Source: Epiperipatus broadwayi (lineage: Eukaryota > Onychophora > Udeonychophora > Euonychophora > Peripatidae). Taken from it: DNA of 64,000 bases. Numbering within the stretch: position 1 is the first letter of the stretch; every line of letters begins with the position of its first letter. The DNA lies in NCBI GenBank assembly GCA_028023455.1, contig JAQFVV010000257.1:744001-808000 (forward strand), read 5' to 3'. Below, piece by piece: positions 23,422 through 36,753 of this stretch. The notes under the pieces are model-generated. The model saw only the letters and a list, made by a program, of their open reading frames with translations, was not told the origin of the DNA and ran no database searches. The translations under genes were made by a program, and so were the position numbers.

Positions 23422-24387
23422 AAATAATCTACTACCTCATTTATTTTAGTGGTGTATTATTAAATATCTTTAGTCCAGTCTGTTTGGGCCTCTTTAATCA
23501 AGACGCAAATACTTTCACATAATTGCAGCTTTATTAATCTTTATTATAGGTTGTTTTTAAATGATTAAACTTTATATATATATATAGATGAATTTTTAAT
23601 TTATTTTTTTGTAATGAAGCAAGGTATTTTAAAAATAATTATTTATTTTTATTAAAGTTGTAATAAATTGTTATTAATTTATTTGTTTAATAATCAGAAC
23701 AAATTACATCAAAGTCTTTTGAAAGCTTTATTATTAATCTCACCATTAAATGCAATTAAAAGAATTAATTGTTTGTCATTTATTTGCTAGTCAGAGCATA
23801 TGTTAAATTTTGTCAGTTTTGAATAATTATTTGTTTATTGCTTGTTTTTATATATATATGAAAAAGTATTAATTATGTACGTTTCACCGATTTTAATCTT
23901 TGTTAATCTTTCCATTAATTTTTTTGATGAAATCACAATCTCTTGCTTGCAAAATTAAGTTATATAAATAGTCATTTCACTTTTTTTTTCAATTCCATTT
24001 TATTTTTCATTTTTTTAAAAAATATATTGATTTTCATTAAAATTTATATCGGCGATATTGGACGTTTAGATTTTTCTTGAAAAAAAAAAAAAAAGATCAA
24101 TAAAATTAATGTTTAAATTTATTAAATCATTAAATTGGGAAAAAAAAATTGAAAATTTAAACTAATACTTAATGCAAGTTGAAAACAACATTTTTAAAAA
24201 AGTATTTTTTGATAAAATGCTATCTTGTTGTTATTAACACGAGCTTTGTTTTTTGTTATTTTAATACATCTTATAATAATTTAAATTTCATCTGGGAAGC
24301 GGATATGTCAGAACCATTATGAGAAATGGCATCCTTTTTGTTTTTTTGCTAACTTTTAAGAAACATATTTGTTAATTATATTCTAAG
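23422..24387. other. Non-coding AT-rich stretch
   Basis: No gene, terminal repeat or tandem repeat was recognised here apart from homopolymer and short TA runs. Confidence 0.55.
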
Positions 24388-24395
24388 CATTAGAT

Positions 24396-24687
24396 CAGGG
24401 GTAGTGAACTTTTTTATACCTACTGCCCACTTTTGTATCTCTGTTAGTAGAAAATTTTCTAACCGCCCATCAGTTCCACAGTAATAGTGATTTATAAAGT
24501 AGGGAAGTAACTTTACTTTATAAAATTTATAAAGTAGAGTTACAGCAAGCTACAGCATACAAATCTGTATGAAATTAAAAAAAAAAGTCAATTGAATAAT
24601 AAAAAAAAGAAGTGCTTCAGTGTCAGACAAAATCCCTACCGCCCATCATGAAGGCTGAAACGATAGGGACCAGGTTGACTACCATTG
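24396..24687. mobile_element. hAT-type MITE with 8-bp duplication
   Basis: The left end CAGGGGTAGTGAACTTTTTT and right end (reverse complement CAATGGTAGTCAACCTGGTC) form imperfect terminal inverted repeats of the hAT style. The flanks CATTAGAT (24388-24395) and CACTAGAT (24688-24695) are an 8-bp target duplication with one mismatch, the length used by hAT transposases. The interior (292 bp total) has no coding capacity, with CCGCCCATCA near both ends. It would have been mobilised by a transposase made elsewhere. Confidence 0.8.
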
Positions 24688-24695
24688 CACTAGAT

Positions 24696-25204
24696 TATTT
24701 TGATCACAATAAATGAAGAATTAAAGCTTTTATATTAATTATATAAAGTCCTTATTAATAACATTTATATTGTAGACTTTAAACTATGATATTAGTATAA
24801 ATTATTATGCCAAGTAATGGCATTTGATAATGATCATGTTTTATTACTTGGTTATTCTATGATAATTAGTTTTTATTCAGACTGAATTCAGGCAAAGAAC
24901 TTAACACATGTACTTAACAACAATAATAATAGTAATAGTAGAGTAATAATAGTAGATATTATTTTTTATTATTAATATTTATTCTTTGATCCACTATTCA
25001 AATTAATTTTATTAAAAATAATGATAGTTCATTAGAAATACATGACAATGAAAAACGTATTGCTGGTTTTTAAAATGCTTTTATATTAATTTGCCCTATA
25101 ATGTTTCTGTCAGAATGTCCACATTTTTGATATTGAACAATATTGAAAGTTAAATAAACACTAAACTGCTGATATGACATTTGCATCCAAGTAAATGGAA
25201 TCCT
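24696..25204. other. Non-coding stretch
   Basis: This is AT-rich sequence between the hAT MITE and the hAT transposase remnant, with an imperfect AAT/AGT-rich simple repeat near 24919-24985. Nothing else was recognised. Confidence 0.5.
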
Positions 25205-26335
25205 TTTTTCAATCAACAACTTCTACAGACTGGAAAATAGCTACTGTTGAAGATGTGTGAGCATTTCATGGTATTACAGAAGTTCATAGTTTTAGATCAA
25301 ACGGTTGCATTTCAGGAATGATTCAAAGATGCTTCCGAAAAAAATGTGAAGCAATTGTTAAGAACATTTTATATATTTTTTGCATTGAAAGAACTAAAAT
25401 TACAGTTAGGTGCTGTAATAGCTTTGTATTATTAGCTGATGCATCTAACCATAGAAATTTGAATCTTTTCTCAGTTTTGATAAGTATTTTTGTCACTATA
25501 TAAGATAATAAAAGAAAGAATATTAGATTTAAAATCTCTATTTGGCGAAACATCTGGTACAATATTTATCTGATATATTATCTAACTTCTAATAATAAAA
25601 GTACCAAAATCACATCTTTTTCTAGGGCCAATACAAAAATAACTTGGGAGAGTCATCAAGATGGGATAAAAATAATGTATTTTTTCAACTACAAATATAT
25701 CTTGGCAGAAATGGATTGTAATGCTCATATTGTCCACAACACAATAAAAACTGCTAGTGATTTTCTACTAATAAATATTTAGTGCATAATTGTAAAAATA
25801 TATTTATTTTTCTCTACATACACAGTGAAAAGTAAGATTTTTAAAACATTTTGCAAGTGTGCTGAGTTTGAGTACAAAAAAATCCTTGGGTATAGCAATA
25901 CTCACTGGCTGCCACTTCAACCTACAATTGAAAAAAAATTATATTGTTTAATGTCTTCTAGTCATATTTTTAAAGTGAAAGTAAATGTTATAAAATTATT
26001 GCAGACTTTTGGAAATCTGACTGCATTGATTCAGTTAGTCTAAATTCATAGGTTTGCCTATTCTATGAAATAATTTTAAAAATGGAAGGTGACAAAGTTT
26101 CTGTGGTTGAAGTCATAACCACAAATTTGATCATAAGAAGCAATTATTAGCCAAAAAAGAAATGTTATTTATATCAGTGAAAACTAAAGAAGAGTAGAAA
26201 TTATAATATAAAAATTGAAGGAAACATTATGTATACATATTTTTTATGACTCTTATTGCAAATATCTCAATCAAAGGACTAGTCATTATGAAGAATTAAA
26301 ACTAATGGAATTGTGTTTATTAAAATCAAAAATAA
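25205..26335 (+). pseudogene. hAT transposase relative (KIAA1586-like), dead
   Basis: The conserved text runs in order on the plus strand: TDWKIATVEDV (stop) AFHGITEVHSFRS (about 25226-25300), then EAIVKN and LLADASNH (within 25318-25503), KERILDLKSLFGETSG (about 25510-25560), MDCNAHIVHNTIKTASDF (about 25708-25765), EFEYKKILGYSNTHWLPLQP (about 25867-25928), and DKVSVVEV-like text near 26090. These blocks match, from memory of the family, the hAT-superfamily group that includes vertebrate KIAA1586. DASNH and CNAHIVHN are the most recognisable. Several stops and frameshifts interrupt it and the C-terminal dimerisation region is hard to trace. No terminal repeats were linked to it. Confidence 0.7.
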
Positions 26336-26429
26336 ATTGAAATGAAGTAGAAGAAATCATTATATATTGAGCCGATAATTTGGATCGGCTCATATTATAT
26401 TCTCTGTGTGTACATAAATATATTATAAC

Positions 26430-27610
26430 AGGTGGGGTGTAATGTTGTCTCTACGTATCTGCCATACGAGGGTACCACCAGGCCATTTGAACCTGGAAAA
26501 TATATATAGTAGGCAGATATTTAAGTTAAGATCGAATTTTATTATAGACCATTGGCCCCAGTCACTAGCTCACGGAGCAGCAGAGATAATGTATACTTTA
26601 TTTTAAAGAAAGATAATAAAAAATAAGAATAAGCCATTGCCAGATTAACAATACACAGAAACATTTATTTTGCACATACATAAAATTTAGAATTATTTTA
26701 GTATAATGTTTACTTTAGAATTTAATTTACATTTTAACTTTTTATTTTAGAAGTTCACACAGATGAATTTATTTTTCTTTTATTAGAGTGTTGAGTATGG
26801 ATAGACTACATAGATTGCACTCGAAAAAGAAAATATTCTACATCCCTTATTTAACCCTAAGCCAAAAGTTCGCAATCAAACTAACACCAATTTACCTGAT
26901 ATATTGAAGTATTCAATGCAGCATTAATATGACAGTACAATACCACACTGTCAGAAATTACATCTGAACAGCATGGTTATCGAGAAGAAATGTTTCTCGT
27001 CCAGTACAGGAATACCTCATCTGTCTCGCAAGAAGAACAATAAAAAAAAAACTTCATAGGAAGGTATTGCAGTCCTTTTTGCCATCTTACTTTCCCATCC
27101 CATAGGCTAAAGGGGTCATCCAAGGAGCAAGGAATACTGTCTGCTTCTAATAGTCAGTAAGAAACGGGTCTTATTTTGCCCAAGTGTGGCATATAATATG
27201 ATCTTGCACGTAGTGGATATTCATGCTACATTTACTAATTACACCAATACATCCAATCTATTGACCCAATTTAACTGTGAAACAAATAACCTAAGTTTTA
27301 TCCTCCCTTAAACTAATATAACTTTACAAATCTATGCAGCCATGATGCCCGACTTAAATTTAACATTTATTAAAGGTTTAGCTTAACAGAAAAAAAAATC
27401 ATAATAAACACTTAAAAGAACAGAAAATATAAATTAATGGAAATGATTTAAAAAAAATACATTCAATAAAAATAATTATTAATAAATGATTTAGTTTGGT
27501 CAGATAGGAATTTCTATTTAAATACTGGGAAAGTTTTATAGTTAACGTTCATTAGTTATAGAATTCTTACGGTTTTAAAGAGAAAAAGTTCATACTTTCT
27601 AGTTGCTTTT
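26430..27610. mobile_element. Repeat family 2, copy B (unclassified)
   Basis: This is the second copy of the family at 8296-9620, in the same orientation. Diagnostic shared blocks are TGAACCTGGAAAATATATAT, AGTAGGCAGATA, CAGTCACTAGCTCACGGAGC, GTGTTGAGTATGGATAGACT, CACACTGTCAGAAATTACAT and GTCCAGTACAGGAATAC. Divergence between copies looks like 25-30% with many indels. No ORF, terminal repeat or transposase was recognised. CCAGGTTCAAATGG near its 5' end (minus strand) resembles a tRNA T-arm, but no other tRNA part is visible. Confidence 0.7.
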
Positions 27611-28624
27611 AATTGGGATACAGTGTTGTTTCTAATTCTGTAGGTCCTTTGTTGCAGCTGGTATAGTTCATTGCAGGACCCTGATGTCATGGGATCCACA
27701 ATCTAGGAAAATGATATTTCATTTCTGCTTTTAGAAAAAATGAAGGGATTGAAAGTGTGTCTTTTCAATTTCTTCTTCTTTAGCTCTCCAGACTTAACGT
27801 ATATAGCACCCCTAATAATTTATTACCAATCTTTTCCCTTTTTATATTAAAATTGCAGATTGACTGGACATGACATCATGATGATGATTATTCTTTCACT
27901 GGGGTCCATTTCCTGAGGGATTTTTTTATTGGCTATTCTGTTCCTATTGTTTTTCTCTTCTATCTGACTTTTAATTATAAATTTTGAGATGCTAATTAAA
28001 ATAATCGTTTCCATTTTATACAATAGCATTAACTAAATTATTGTACATTCTTAAAGATATACATATATATTGTGCCCTTTTCTATAGATCAATGATGATT
28101 ATAAATGGTCAATTGCTAAAAAATTTTAAAATTAATATTATATAGTATTTAAAATTATAAATTATAGTTAAGCAATAAAGGGTTAATATAATATATTTAA
28201 ATAATAAGTATTGTGATGGTGGGGATTGCATCTAGTTTTATATTTTTCTAAATTATTTTTCAAAATTTTATATAATCATTTTAAATGATATAAGTAGCAA
28301 ATTTATTAATACAGATAAAACCAGACTAAACACCGGAAATGTATACGTGACTGTCTGGAATATTTTATGTATAAGCACCAGTTTAAATTAATAATGATAA
28401 TTAAAATATTTAAAACAGTATATTATAGAGCTGGATGGAATCGTCACACATTATAATAAAAAATAAGATTATACATCTTTATTGGTTATTGTTTCAAATT
28501 TATTTTAAAAGTAATTAAATTGTAATAGATAATAATTAATTTAAAAATAATAATAGGTTAATATTTAGGTCTATTACGTCACAATTTTACAACTTTAGAA
28601 AATGTTTACAAACCAAAGTAGGGA

Positions 28625-28700
28625 GTGACCAATAAAAAGATAGATTTTGGCAGACAAGAAAAATCGCGCCAATTAATTGTATAAACTAGAAGAACAAAAA
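28625..28700 (+). promoter_or_regulatory. Possible promoter: CCAAT + E2F-like + TATA-like
   Basis: GACCAATAAAA (28627), ATCGCGCCAATT (28663) and TGTATAAACT (28679) are clustered within 60 bp. CGCGCCAA is close to an E2F site and embeds an inverted-context CCAAT. The short ATG frame downstream (28700) stops after two codons, so no gene is attached. By-eye motif matches in AT-rich DNA have a high chance rate. Confidence 0.2.
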
Positions 28701-31700
28701 TGTGCTGACTCCAGAGCAGAGGTAAAATTTTAAGCTCTTTAAAAAAATTTTTTTCTTTCTTTCTTCAATTATTAGTCAATTTTATTAGAATTTTTAATAA
28801 ATATCTTTGAAAGAAACTAATTAACATTTTAAAATCTTTCGAAGTGAATCTAAGAATAAAATTTAAAAAAAGTTCTCATAATGATGTTTCACTAACTCCA
28901 CAGTTACCTGCCAGTGGATTCTATTAAAATATAATCTAAATTTTCAATAAAAAAATGGATGGATTCTTAAAACCAAATTATAAATTTTGTAATATTTCAA
29001 AAATGTTAACGTTGTTCATTGATATAGTTTGTATAGCGTATTACTACGAAAACTGCTTTAGTGCATGTAAAATTGATGAAAAGACATTGTGCGCAAAGTT
29101 AATGAATAGAATGAAAAAATAAAAATAAATATTATTCATGTAAAAATAAATGGACAAAAAGAATTTTATGAATTACTTTCTGTAAGATGACCTGAGCAAT
29201 TACCCTAGAAATAGTTAAAGATCCAAAATGTCGTATATAAAATAATAATGAATAAAAGTAAAATTACCAAGGAAATTACTTGCCTGAAGAAGAAGAAAAA
29301 GAAAATAGTTTACAGAGAAATAAATATAAAATATTGGATCCATAGAAAAACGCAATTTGGTACCGTAATGATATAAATATTTGTAGTTCTGATAGAAATA
29401 AAGATGCATCAACGTGCCGAGGTAATATTCGCCCAACATTAAAAACTTCGTGGGATAACTAAATAAATATTTTTAATAATTTTAAATTAAACCTTGAAAC
29501 TAAAGATCGTCTAAACAGTTAACTAAATGAACTAATTTACTTTAAAACTTTAATAATCAGAAAGGAGAACATTTGGACAAAGAAGAAATAATAAATATTA
29601 GGGGACTAACCAAGATTTACCACCAGAAAAATATGTAATTATGGTTTAAATTATTTTCTTTATTAATCTAAGTTAAACATTGAGTTTAGATAGCAATAGG
29701 GAAACAAATACATTAATTTGCAATATAACATTATATAAAATAATATGTTTTTTGATTTGGAATGTTCAAATAAAATTGTATGTGTGTGGAAACTTTGTAT
29801 GTTTGCGATGCTCGAGGAGAAAGAAATCCACGACGAACTCTAATAGGAAGGTAAAAGATTATTTGGTACATTTTATGGTTATTAATGATATAATGTATGT
29901 TTTATTTATTTAGATCAGCAGTGAACTGAATGAATGTAGTGCAAAATTTTATTGTTATAGTTATTGTAAAATGCATTTTGAAAAACAACTCTAAACACTA
30001 TGAGATGTAATTAGATTTTTAAAAAATATGCATACGACAATCATTTAATGTCTTATTAATATAGTTCAATATAACCAATGGTTATGTCATATTTTCTGTT
30101 AATTTTTCCGATTAGGATATTTAAGTGTTATTTAATAAAACGTAAATGTCGAACCTACAGTGCAATAAAGCAAGACAAATTGTTCTTATAGAATAGGGGA
30201 ATGTTTTATATTAGTGAATTTTGTTTATTGTTTTAAAAAGTAGTTAGTTTTGGCGATGTTGGATACAGTGAAAATCTTGAGAAATAGTTTGGATAGTGAC
30301 TTGGTAGTACGTGGAGATTCGGAAACCAAGAGGATGTATTAAAAAACTAGGATGCTACAGGGAATGGAATTAATAAGTAGTTTAAGATGGTAATCAGCGT
30401 AGTTAACAAAGCCCTACGACTGTTACACATATTGTCATGGACAGTGTTATTTTATCTTTCTTATGAATCTTATTAGATGTTTGGTAATACTGAATAAATA
30501 GCTGCCACATCTTGCTTATCGTCAGGGTTATCAGACAAGGAATGTCGGCCCTATCCACACTGTTCCATACATTTTGAAGTATATATTTTGATGAGTTATT
30601 TATCTATCTTCCCAATATCCTATACATCTTTCGCTATCTTTATCTGTATTTCTTGCAACTACATCGTTATTTGATAAGTCTATTGAAAAGAAACAATAGA
30701 TATTTTAGAATGTATATTATGCAGTTATTTGAAATAAGAATAGTTAAGGATTAACAAAGAGTAGATTATAATTATGGAAAAAAAGATGCATATATCCTAA
30801 GAAAGGAAGGAGTCAGAGAATTATTTTAATTTTAAGAAATGAACTATAATTTGCTAAAATATACCCAAATAGAAATATACAAAAATATTAAAAAATGATT
30901 TAACGTGTTCTTATTGTTGATTATATTTAAAAATATAAGTATTGCATATTTAAAGAATATAATAACATTCGATGATTATAATATATGTTAAACTAAAACA
31001 GGTGATAATTAAGCTCGTGTTATGGCATTATACATGAGTATGGCTTATGAATAAATGTATTAGAGTTTACGAGCATTATATAACAAACGTAATAGGTAGT
31101 AATAATATTTGCACAATATGCAAAGTGACTTATATAGAGTTACAAAAGAATGTAATTTTTTTTTGAGAGGAAAAACCATATTGATTATAAATTTATAATG
31201 TTTATAAATGATGTTTACCCACATATATAACTTAGAATACTGTAATTTTTAATATTAAAAGGTAAAGAATAGTATTACCCATATAATAGTTAAACTAAGT
31301 AATATAATAAACCTAATTAGAAATAAATGAATAACTTATAAAATGTATAATAATTTTAATCAACCATAAAAGAAATCTAAAAAAGTATAATTTAACTTTT
31401 GTAATGTTAAAAGAAAGGAGGATATCCCTTGTAAATAAATGTAAATAGATTTGTTTGTTTATCTTAATTTTGATTGTTGTTAATAAAATTCTAAAATTTG
31501 TTATTAAAACTTGTGTCTGAGTTTTGTTTTCTCTACATCATTGCATGGATTCATAGGATATGTTTACAGTCATTAAACTAAATATATAATTGTTTGCACA
31601 AAATATAAATAAGAAGTCTAATCAATCTTAATTATTTATTGGTGTTTTGTAATTGAATAATTATAAAATTGCATTGCATTATTGGTCATAAATCCATTGT

Positions 31701-33059
31701 CATAATAATTTGCTAAATTGTATGCTATTAGTTGCCACTTACTTCATTTATCAGATTATCTAAACACTGCCACTTACTAATTATTTTATTACGTAAGGAA
31801 AAAGATAAACAAAGGGAGGATATTGAGTGATTAATTAATTTATTATGGTTATAAATTTGCGATAAAAGAAAAGCAGTACTAGTTAGATTAAACAATGAAG
31901 ATTGTGATTATTATTCTTATTATTTTATTATTAGTCTAATTTCAGAGTAGTAAATTATTACACAAAATCCCTTATCATGTTTTGCTACTTTATTTTAATT
32001 TAACATTGAATAAATTTAAGAACCTGAGATTATTTTATCTGAGCTAGATAATTACTATTATTGTTATGATAGATAAAAGATTAATACTTTAATTGTTAAA
32101 TGAGTTTAGTGATTAGAAGTTGCAGAAGTCATAAGAATACTATGTAGTTATTATATGTAATAGTAGTAAAAAGGGGGATAGTGTTTTTATGCCATTGAGG
32201 TAGTATCCCTTGGGATATTATCTCAATGCAATCTACTTTGTCACTTCATTTCCACTTCTAATCTCATGAATTATAGAATACTTATTTGAGTTAATCTAAA
32301 ACAGACCCTAAGTTAATTTTTTAAGAAACCTGAGCTAGCAAAGCATTTAAATAAATATCTCATTAATTATTAGAGCGAGAACCCGGGGAGGCGATTTACA
32401 CTATACTATATTATTTATTTTTGAGTGTAGTGGAGCTACACGAAGGAGAGGTCATAATATATATCTTAAAATTTAGTTTTAAAACTTTTTTTTTTTAAAT
32501 AAAGTTTTCTTTTAATAATTTTTCCATCTGTGTGATTTTATATATATACGAGTTTAGATGACTTAACCTTTTAACCGCTAATTTTATCATTGGTTGTATC
32601 AGATAAAAATCAAATCTTTTAATTGGCCAACTCACAAACTGAAGACAAAGCCTATTGTTAAAACATATTCGCCTATAATATTAAATTCAACTCAGATACG
32701 TTTATAAAAAGTATATAATTAATTTTTCAGGTCATGAAGAAAACGAAAGTTCTTTCAAAAATAAATTGCTATTTATTTATTCTAAGATATTCAATATCGG
32801 CAACATAAAAGTTATAATGTAAACAAAAAGATCGACTTTTACGTTATAGAAAAGTAAATATTTCTTTTTACTACATCTTCAATATATTTACTTAAATCTT
32901 CAATATTTTTCGAAAATAATTTTGTTTTTTTATTATTCTCTCTGAAAATTATGTTTAATTTCCATAAATATTATTTAATAATAATTTAAATCGTATTCGA
33001 AATGAAAATCTCAGCGTTTTTCTTTATTTTCTTTGATCAGGCAGTTTCTTTGTTCTTTC

Positions 33060-33310
33060 CAGCCAATCAGAATGTCTTTTTCGGCTGAGAGCATGCTAAG
33101 AACCAATCACAAATAATGTTCCTTCTTTGTTTAGGTTTAAATGCGTTTTTTTCTATTTTTTTACTTCTAAAATAAATCGGAAGATGTCACCATCGTACAG
33201 AACTTTTAAAAACGAATTCAATACGTATTTAACGAATATTTTCGTATAAAAACTGGCTGAGTTAGAGTGATTTCAGATGTCGACGAGGAGCCTCGTAGGA
33301 GGCGGGAAAA
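33060..33310 (+). promoter_or_regulatory. Histone-promoter-like cluster, possible dead H2A start
   Basis: Two CCAATCA boxes (33063 and 33102) lie upstream of TATAAAA (33245-33251) and an ATG (33277), with 26 bp between TATA and ATG. Downstream, ATGTCGACGAGG and GGCGGGAAAAGGGTTAA vaguely resemble the 5' coding text of histone H2A genes but with an inserted segment; the frame then runs into T/A-rich sequence. CCAAT doublets plus a TATA box are typical of replication-dependent histone promoters. No histone body is present, so at most this is a truncated remnant. Confidence 0.22.
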
Positions 33311-35059
33311 GGGTTAATTTTCAATTTTTAATTTTTAAAACAAATTTTTATTTGCAACTTTTTATTTTTAATTTCTAATTTTATTTATTAGAATGTAACA
33401 GCATGTGTGCCTGTTACAATATTTATATACACATATTCATTAAGTAGAAAATAGGAAATAAAAGCTGTGTGTATAGAAAATTTTTTTTGGTATTATTTAT
33501 TAGTTTTTTTTTTATTTGGATTTTAAAAAAAAGAAAAGAAAAGCAAAATGGTAGATTAGTTATTTTTTAATTGGATTGAGAGATGAAATAGAAAGTGATA
33601 AAAAAAAATTAAAGTTTTTGGAAACAATTTCGTAATTAATTATTTTAATTTTCTAATCTGAAGGGAGGGGAGAAAGAAAAGAATTGTAATTAATTCTATT
33701 GTCATGACTTCTGGTTAGAAAGGTGTTAAAAACAAAAAAAAATTAAAGGAATGCAATCACTGGCCGGGAACATGATAAAAAAAAGGACAATGAAGAAAAG
33801 GACTATAAATAGAGAGAAAAACCTATTGTGTAATTAATTCTTAGTTTTATTTAATGAAAAATAAAAAAGTAAAAAAAATGATCGAAGGCTAAATGAAATA
33901 GAATCTGTCTTCAGCTGGGCCACTGACCCATTCCTAGATCTTCATTGAACTGTGAAACCACCTCAAGGAATGTCAAACCACATAGGAGAAAGTGGAGCTA
34001 GCCATGGAACAAAATTAGTTGCTGAGAATAAACTCCCAAGAGATACAAAGAAACGCTTATGGACATGTTCTGATCATTCAGGTTAATGGAAACTTTGTTT
34101 ATTGATTGAACTATAGACATTAGCAAACTTTAAACATAAATTTAGGATTGCATTTAACCATTAATGAACTATAAGTTATGACAGTAGGAGGGGATTTTTA
34201 TTTAAATATTAATAATGTTTATATCTACATTAATTAATTTGTTTAATTAAAATACATAAATTATTTGTATGTTTTAATTTTTCTTTATGAATGATTTAGC
34301 TAAATTTTGCCTAAATTTTCAGGACTATTGGGTGAGGTGAAGAAAAGATAATAATCCCATAAATGAATCCAAGAGAATGTTATCAGAATAGAATTAAAAT
34401 GATTTAGAAAGCAAAATAAAACGTATTAAGGATTGAGAAAATATTGAAAGAGAGGGTTTTGTGTTATAACTTACTCCTAATAGTAAGTCACTTGGTCCCA
34501 ATACTGGTCAAGATTTGGATTGGTTTGGATACTTATTTAAGTAAAAGCGCACGTTCCTTTGAGAATGAAATTTATTGCTCTTCGTCTTGGTTGTTTTTTT
34601 TTAATAATAAAAAAGAAAGATTATGTTAGTTATGCCAAGAGTAAAAAAAAAAAAGAGGAAAGGAAGTTAGAAAGGGGTTATTAGTGATTTGTTTTGTTAA
34701 TGGTCCTGAATAAAAGAAAAATAAACTATAATAAAGTGTATCATTGGTTAAAGATTATGAAAGTGTATTTGTTTTTTTTTTTGTTTGTTCTTTAAACAAT
34801 AAAACCTATTATTGTATTAAATCCATCCATACTAAAATGGGGTTGTGGAGAGGAATTTAGCTTGATCTGTCATACGTATACAAATTATCAACCGTGAATA
34901 TAAGATTTTTCTAATTTTGCAGTTCTAGGTTCTTTTCATAGTGGCGCCCTCATATGATAATGATTAAAGATTTTCCAAATTTAAATTCTTAGTTTACAAT
35001 CATTCAGATATATAAAAAAGTAGTGGCACGGTATGTAGCAAAAAATCCTTTTTTTGTTA

Positions 35060-35410
35060 TAAATGATAGAAAATTATTTTCCAAATTCATCCTAGTAATT
35101 TAATGAATACATTGCTATCGAAAAAAATAGAGGAGTGAATGAAAAAAAATGCAACTGAACTACATTGGGCAGAACATTTTCAAATATTTCAAAAATCATA
35201 ATTTAGAACATCAAAAAATGACAAAGATTATCAAATATAGTATGTTTGTCAAGAACAAATGCATCAGTGGAAAGAGTATTTTCACTAATTAATTGAAGAT
35301 GGATATCAGAAAAGACTATTATCAGTAACAACCTTAAGATCAACGATACAACAAAAATTAACATTTGAGATTAAAAGTCTAGAATTTTACAATTTTCTTA
35401 AAAATCAATA
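35060..35410 (+). pseudogene. hAT transposase C-terminal remnant
   Basis: The plus strand near 35247-35350 reads LSRTNASVERVFSLIN, a stop, then RWISEKTIISNNLKI. The A-S-V-E-R-V-F-S core is the signature of the hAT C-terminal dimerisation domain. The upstream part (35060-35245) is plausibly the preceding transposase region but is too decayed to read with confidence. No terminal repeats were found, and it is separate from the 25-kb hAT remnant. Confidence 0.7.
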
Positions 35411-36753
35411 AGACTTATTAAAACAAATTTCATTGACAGAAAAATATCAATAAATTGTTCTTATTTTTTTATTTGTTAAGTACTTATTACATTACAAGTG
35501 GTTTTTTTTTTTTTAGTGTTATATTATTGCCATTAACATTTTGTTTATTTTATGTAAAATATATCATTTATAAACAATTATGTCTGTTTTTCTGTTATAA
35601 AAATGTACCATTTTGGATCCAAATATTTACAGTCACTTTAATTTGCCATGATGTGTGTATTTATATTTACTAATATATTTTCTATATCACATTTATATTT
35701 GATATAATAATATTTAAAATATATACTTACTTTAATTTACAGTTTTTTATTTTCCTGCTTCATTAAGTATAAAAAATAAATAATAACTTTATATAATTAT
35801 TAATTTTAATAGTGTGTCAAATATACTTATACCATAGTAATAAAAAAAAATAAAAATTAGTAATTGATTTTATTTCTCTTCACTTTCTTGTTTAAAATGC
35901 ATGTCAGCTAATTAATGATTTATCTCATTTCCCTGTATTGATTTCTATAATTTTCTGCAATTTAGCAATAAAAGTTAACAATAATAAGCTTTTTTTTTTC
36001 TAACCCCCCCCCCCCCCAAACAAACAAAGTTATCATTAAAGTGATTATGTTACTGGAAGAAATCAAAATCATAATTTAAATAATACCATTGGACGCGGGA
36101 AAAGCAAATTTTAGTATTTACTTTAATTGGGTTATTAATTCATGAGTATTACTGAATTGTGTTTCTTTAATTCTGTTTTAAGTAGGTGCATGCATTAATT
36201 ATTTACTATATGAAAAGCACTAATCCAATCTTTCACTCTAGTATTGTTTGTGCATTGAGGTATGTTTATTATTGTTTTTTTAATGGGTGGATATATTTCA
36301 TTTAGATTAAAAAAGTGCAACTTATATTAATTTATAGTTAAATAGTAAAATATGGTAATTAAGTACATTTAGAGCCTTTTTAATTTGTTAGTTTTTAAAT
36401 TTCAGATATCTGTATTGTATCTTTAGATGCTTTTAAAAAATTCTCAAACCTTTACAAAATTTTTTCATTTGCATCTAGTTTTATTATTTTATCTCTGATC
36501 ACCAAACCTATGGATTTGATTATGCATAATTTGAAAAAAAAGTAAACAAAAATAAAGATAGCACCGATTATATATATGTATGGGAGATGATGATCTGGAC
36601 CAACTGATGAATGCAGATTCAGCATGAAATAGGTATATTGGAGATCATTTATCTTTTTCACGTATATTGGTTATATAAGATGCAGTGCATGACTGAAGGT
36701 AGCTTGAAAGTCTAGGATCAAATTCCTTTTAATTATACATAACTTAAGTATAT
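35411..36753. other. Non-coding AT-rich stretch
   Basis: No gene was recognised. There is a 14-C homopolymer at 36004-36017, an assembly-fragile site. Open frames at 35455-35673 (plus) and 36452-36661 (minus) are hydrophobic low-complexity translations without domains. Confidence 0.5.

Larger units (their letters stand above)
27611..35059. other. Long non-coding AT-rich stretch
   Basis: In more than 7 kb no gene or confident mobile element was recognised on either strand. Two clusters of promoter-like elements (28620-28720 and 33060-33310) are listed separately. Purine-rich tracts before T-rich stretches at about 31404, 31812 and 32168, with AATAAA-type signals downstream, superficially recall LTR-retrotransposon ends. 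No internal coding sequence or paired LTR was found. Confidence 0.45.

Noticed and set aside
31400-32550. Possible LTR ends: purine tracts at 31404, 31812 and 32168 with downstream AATAAA signals
   Set aside because: No paired LTRs, primer-binding site, or gag/pol coding sequence could be found; purine tracts are common in this composition.
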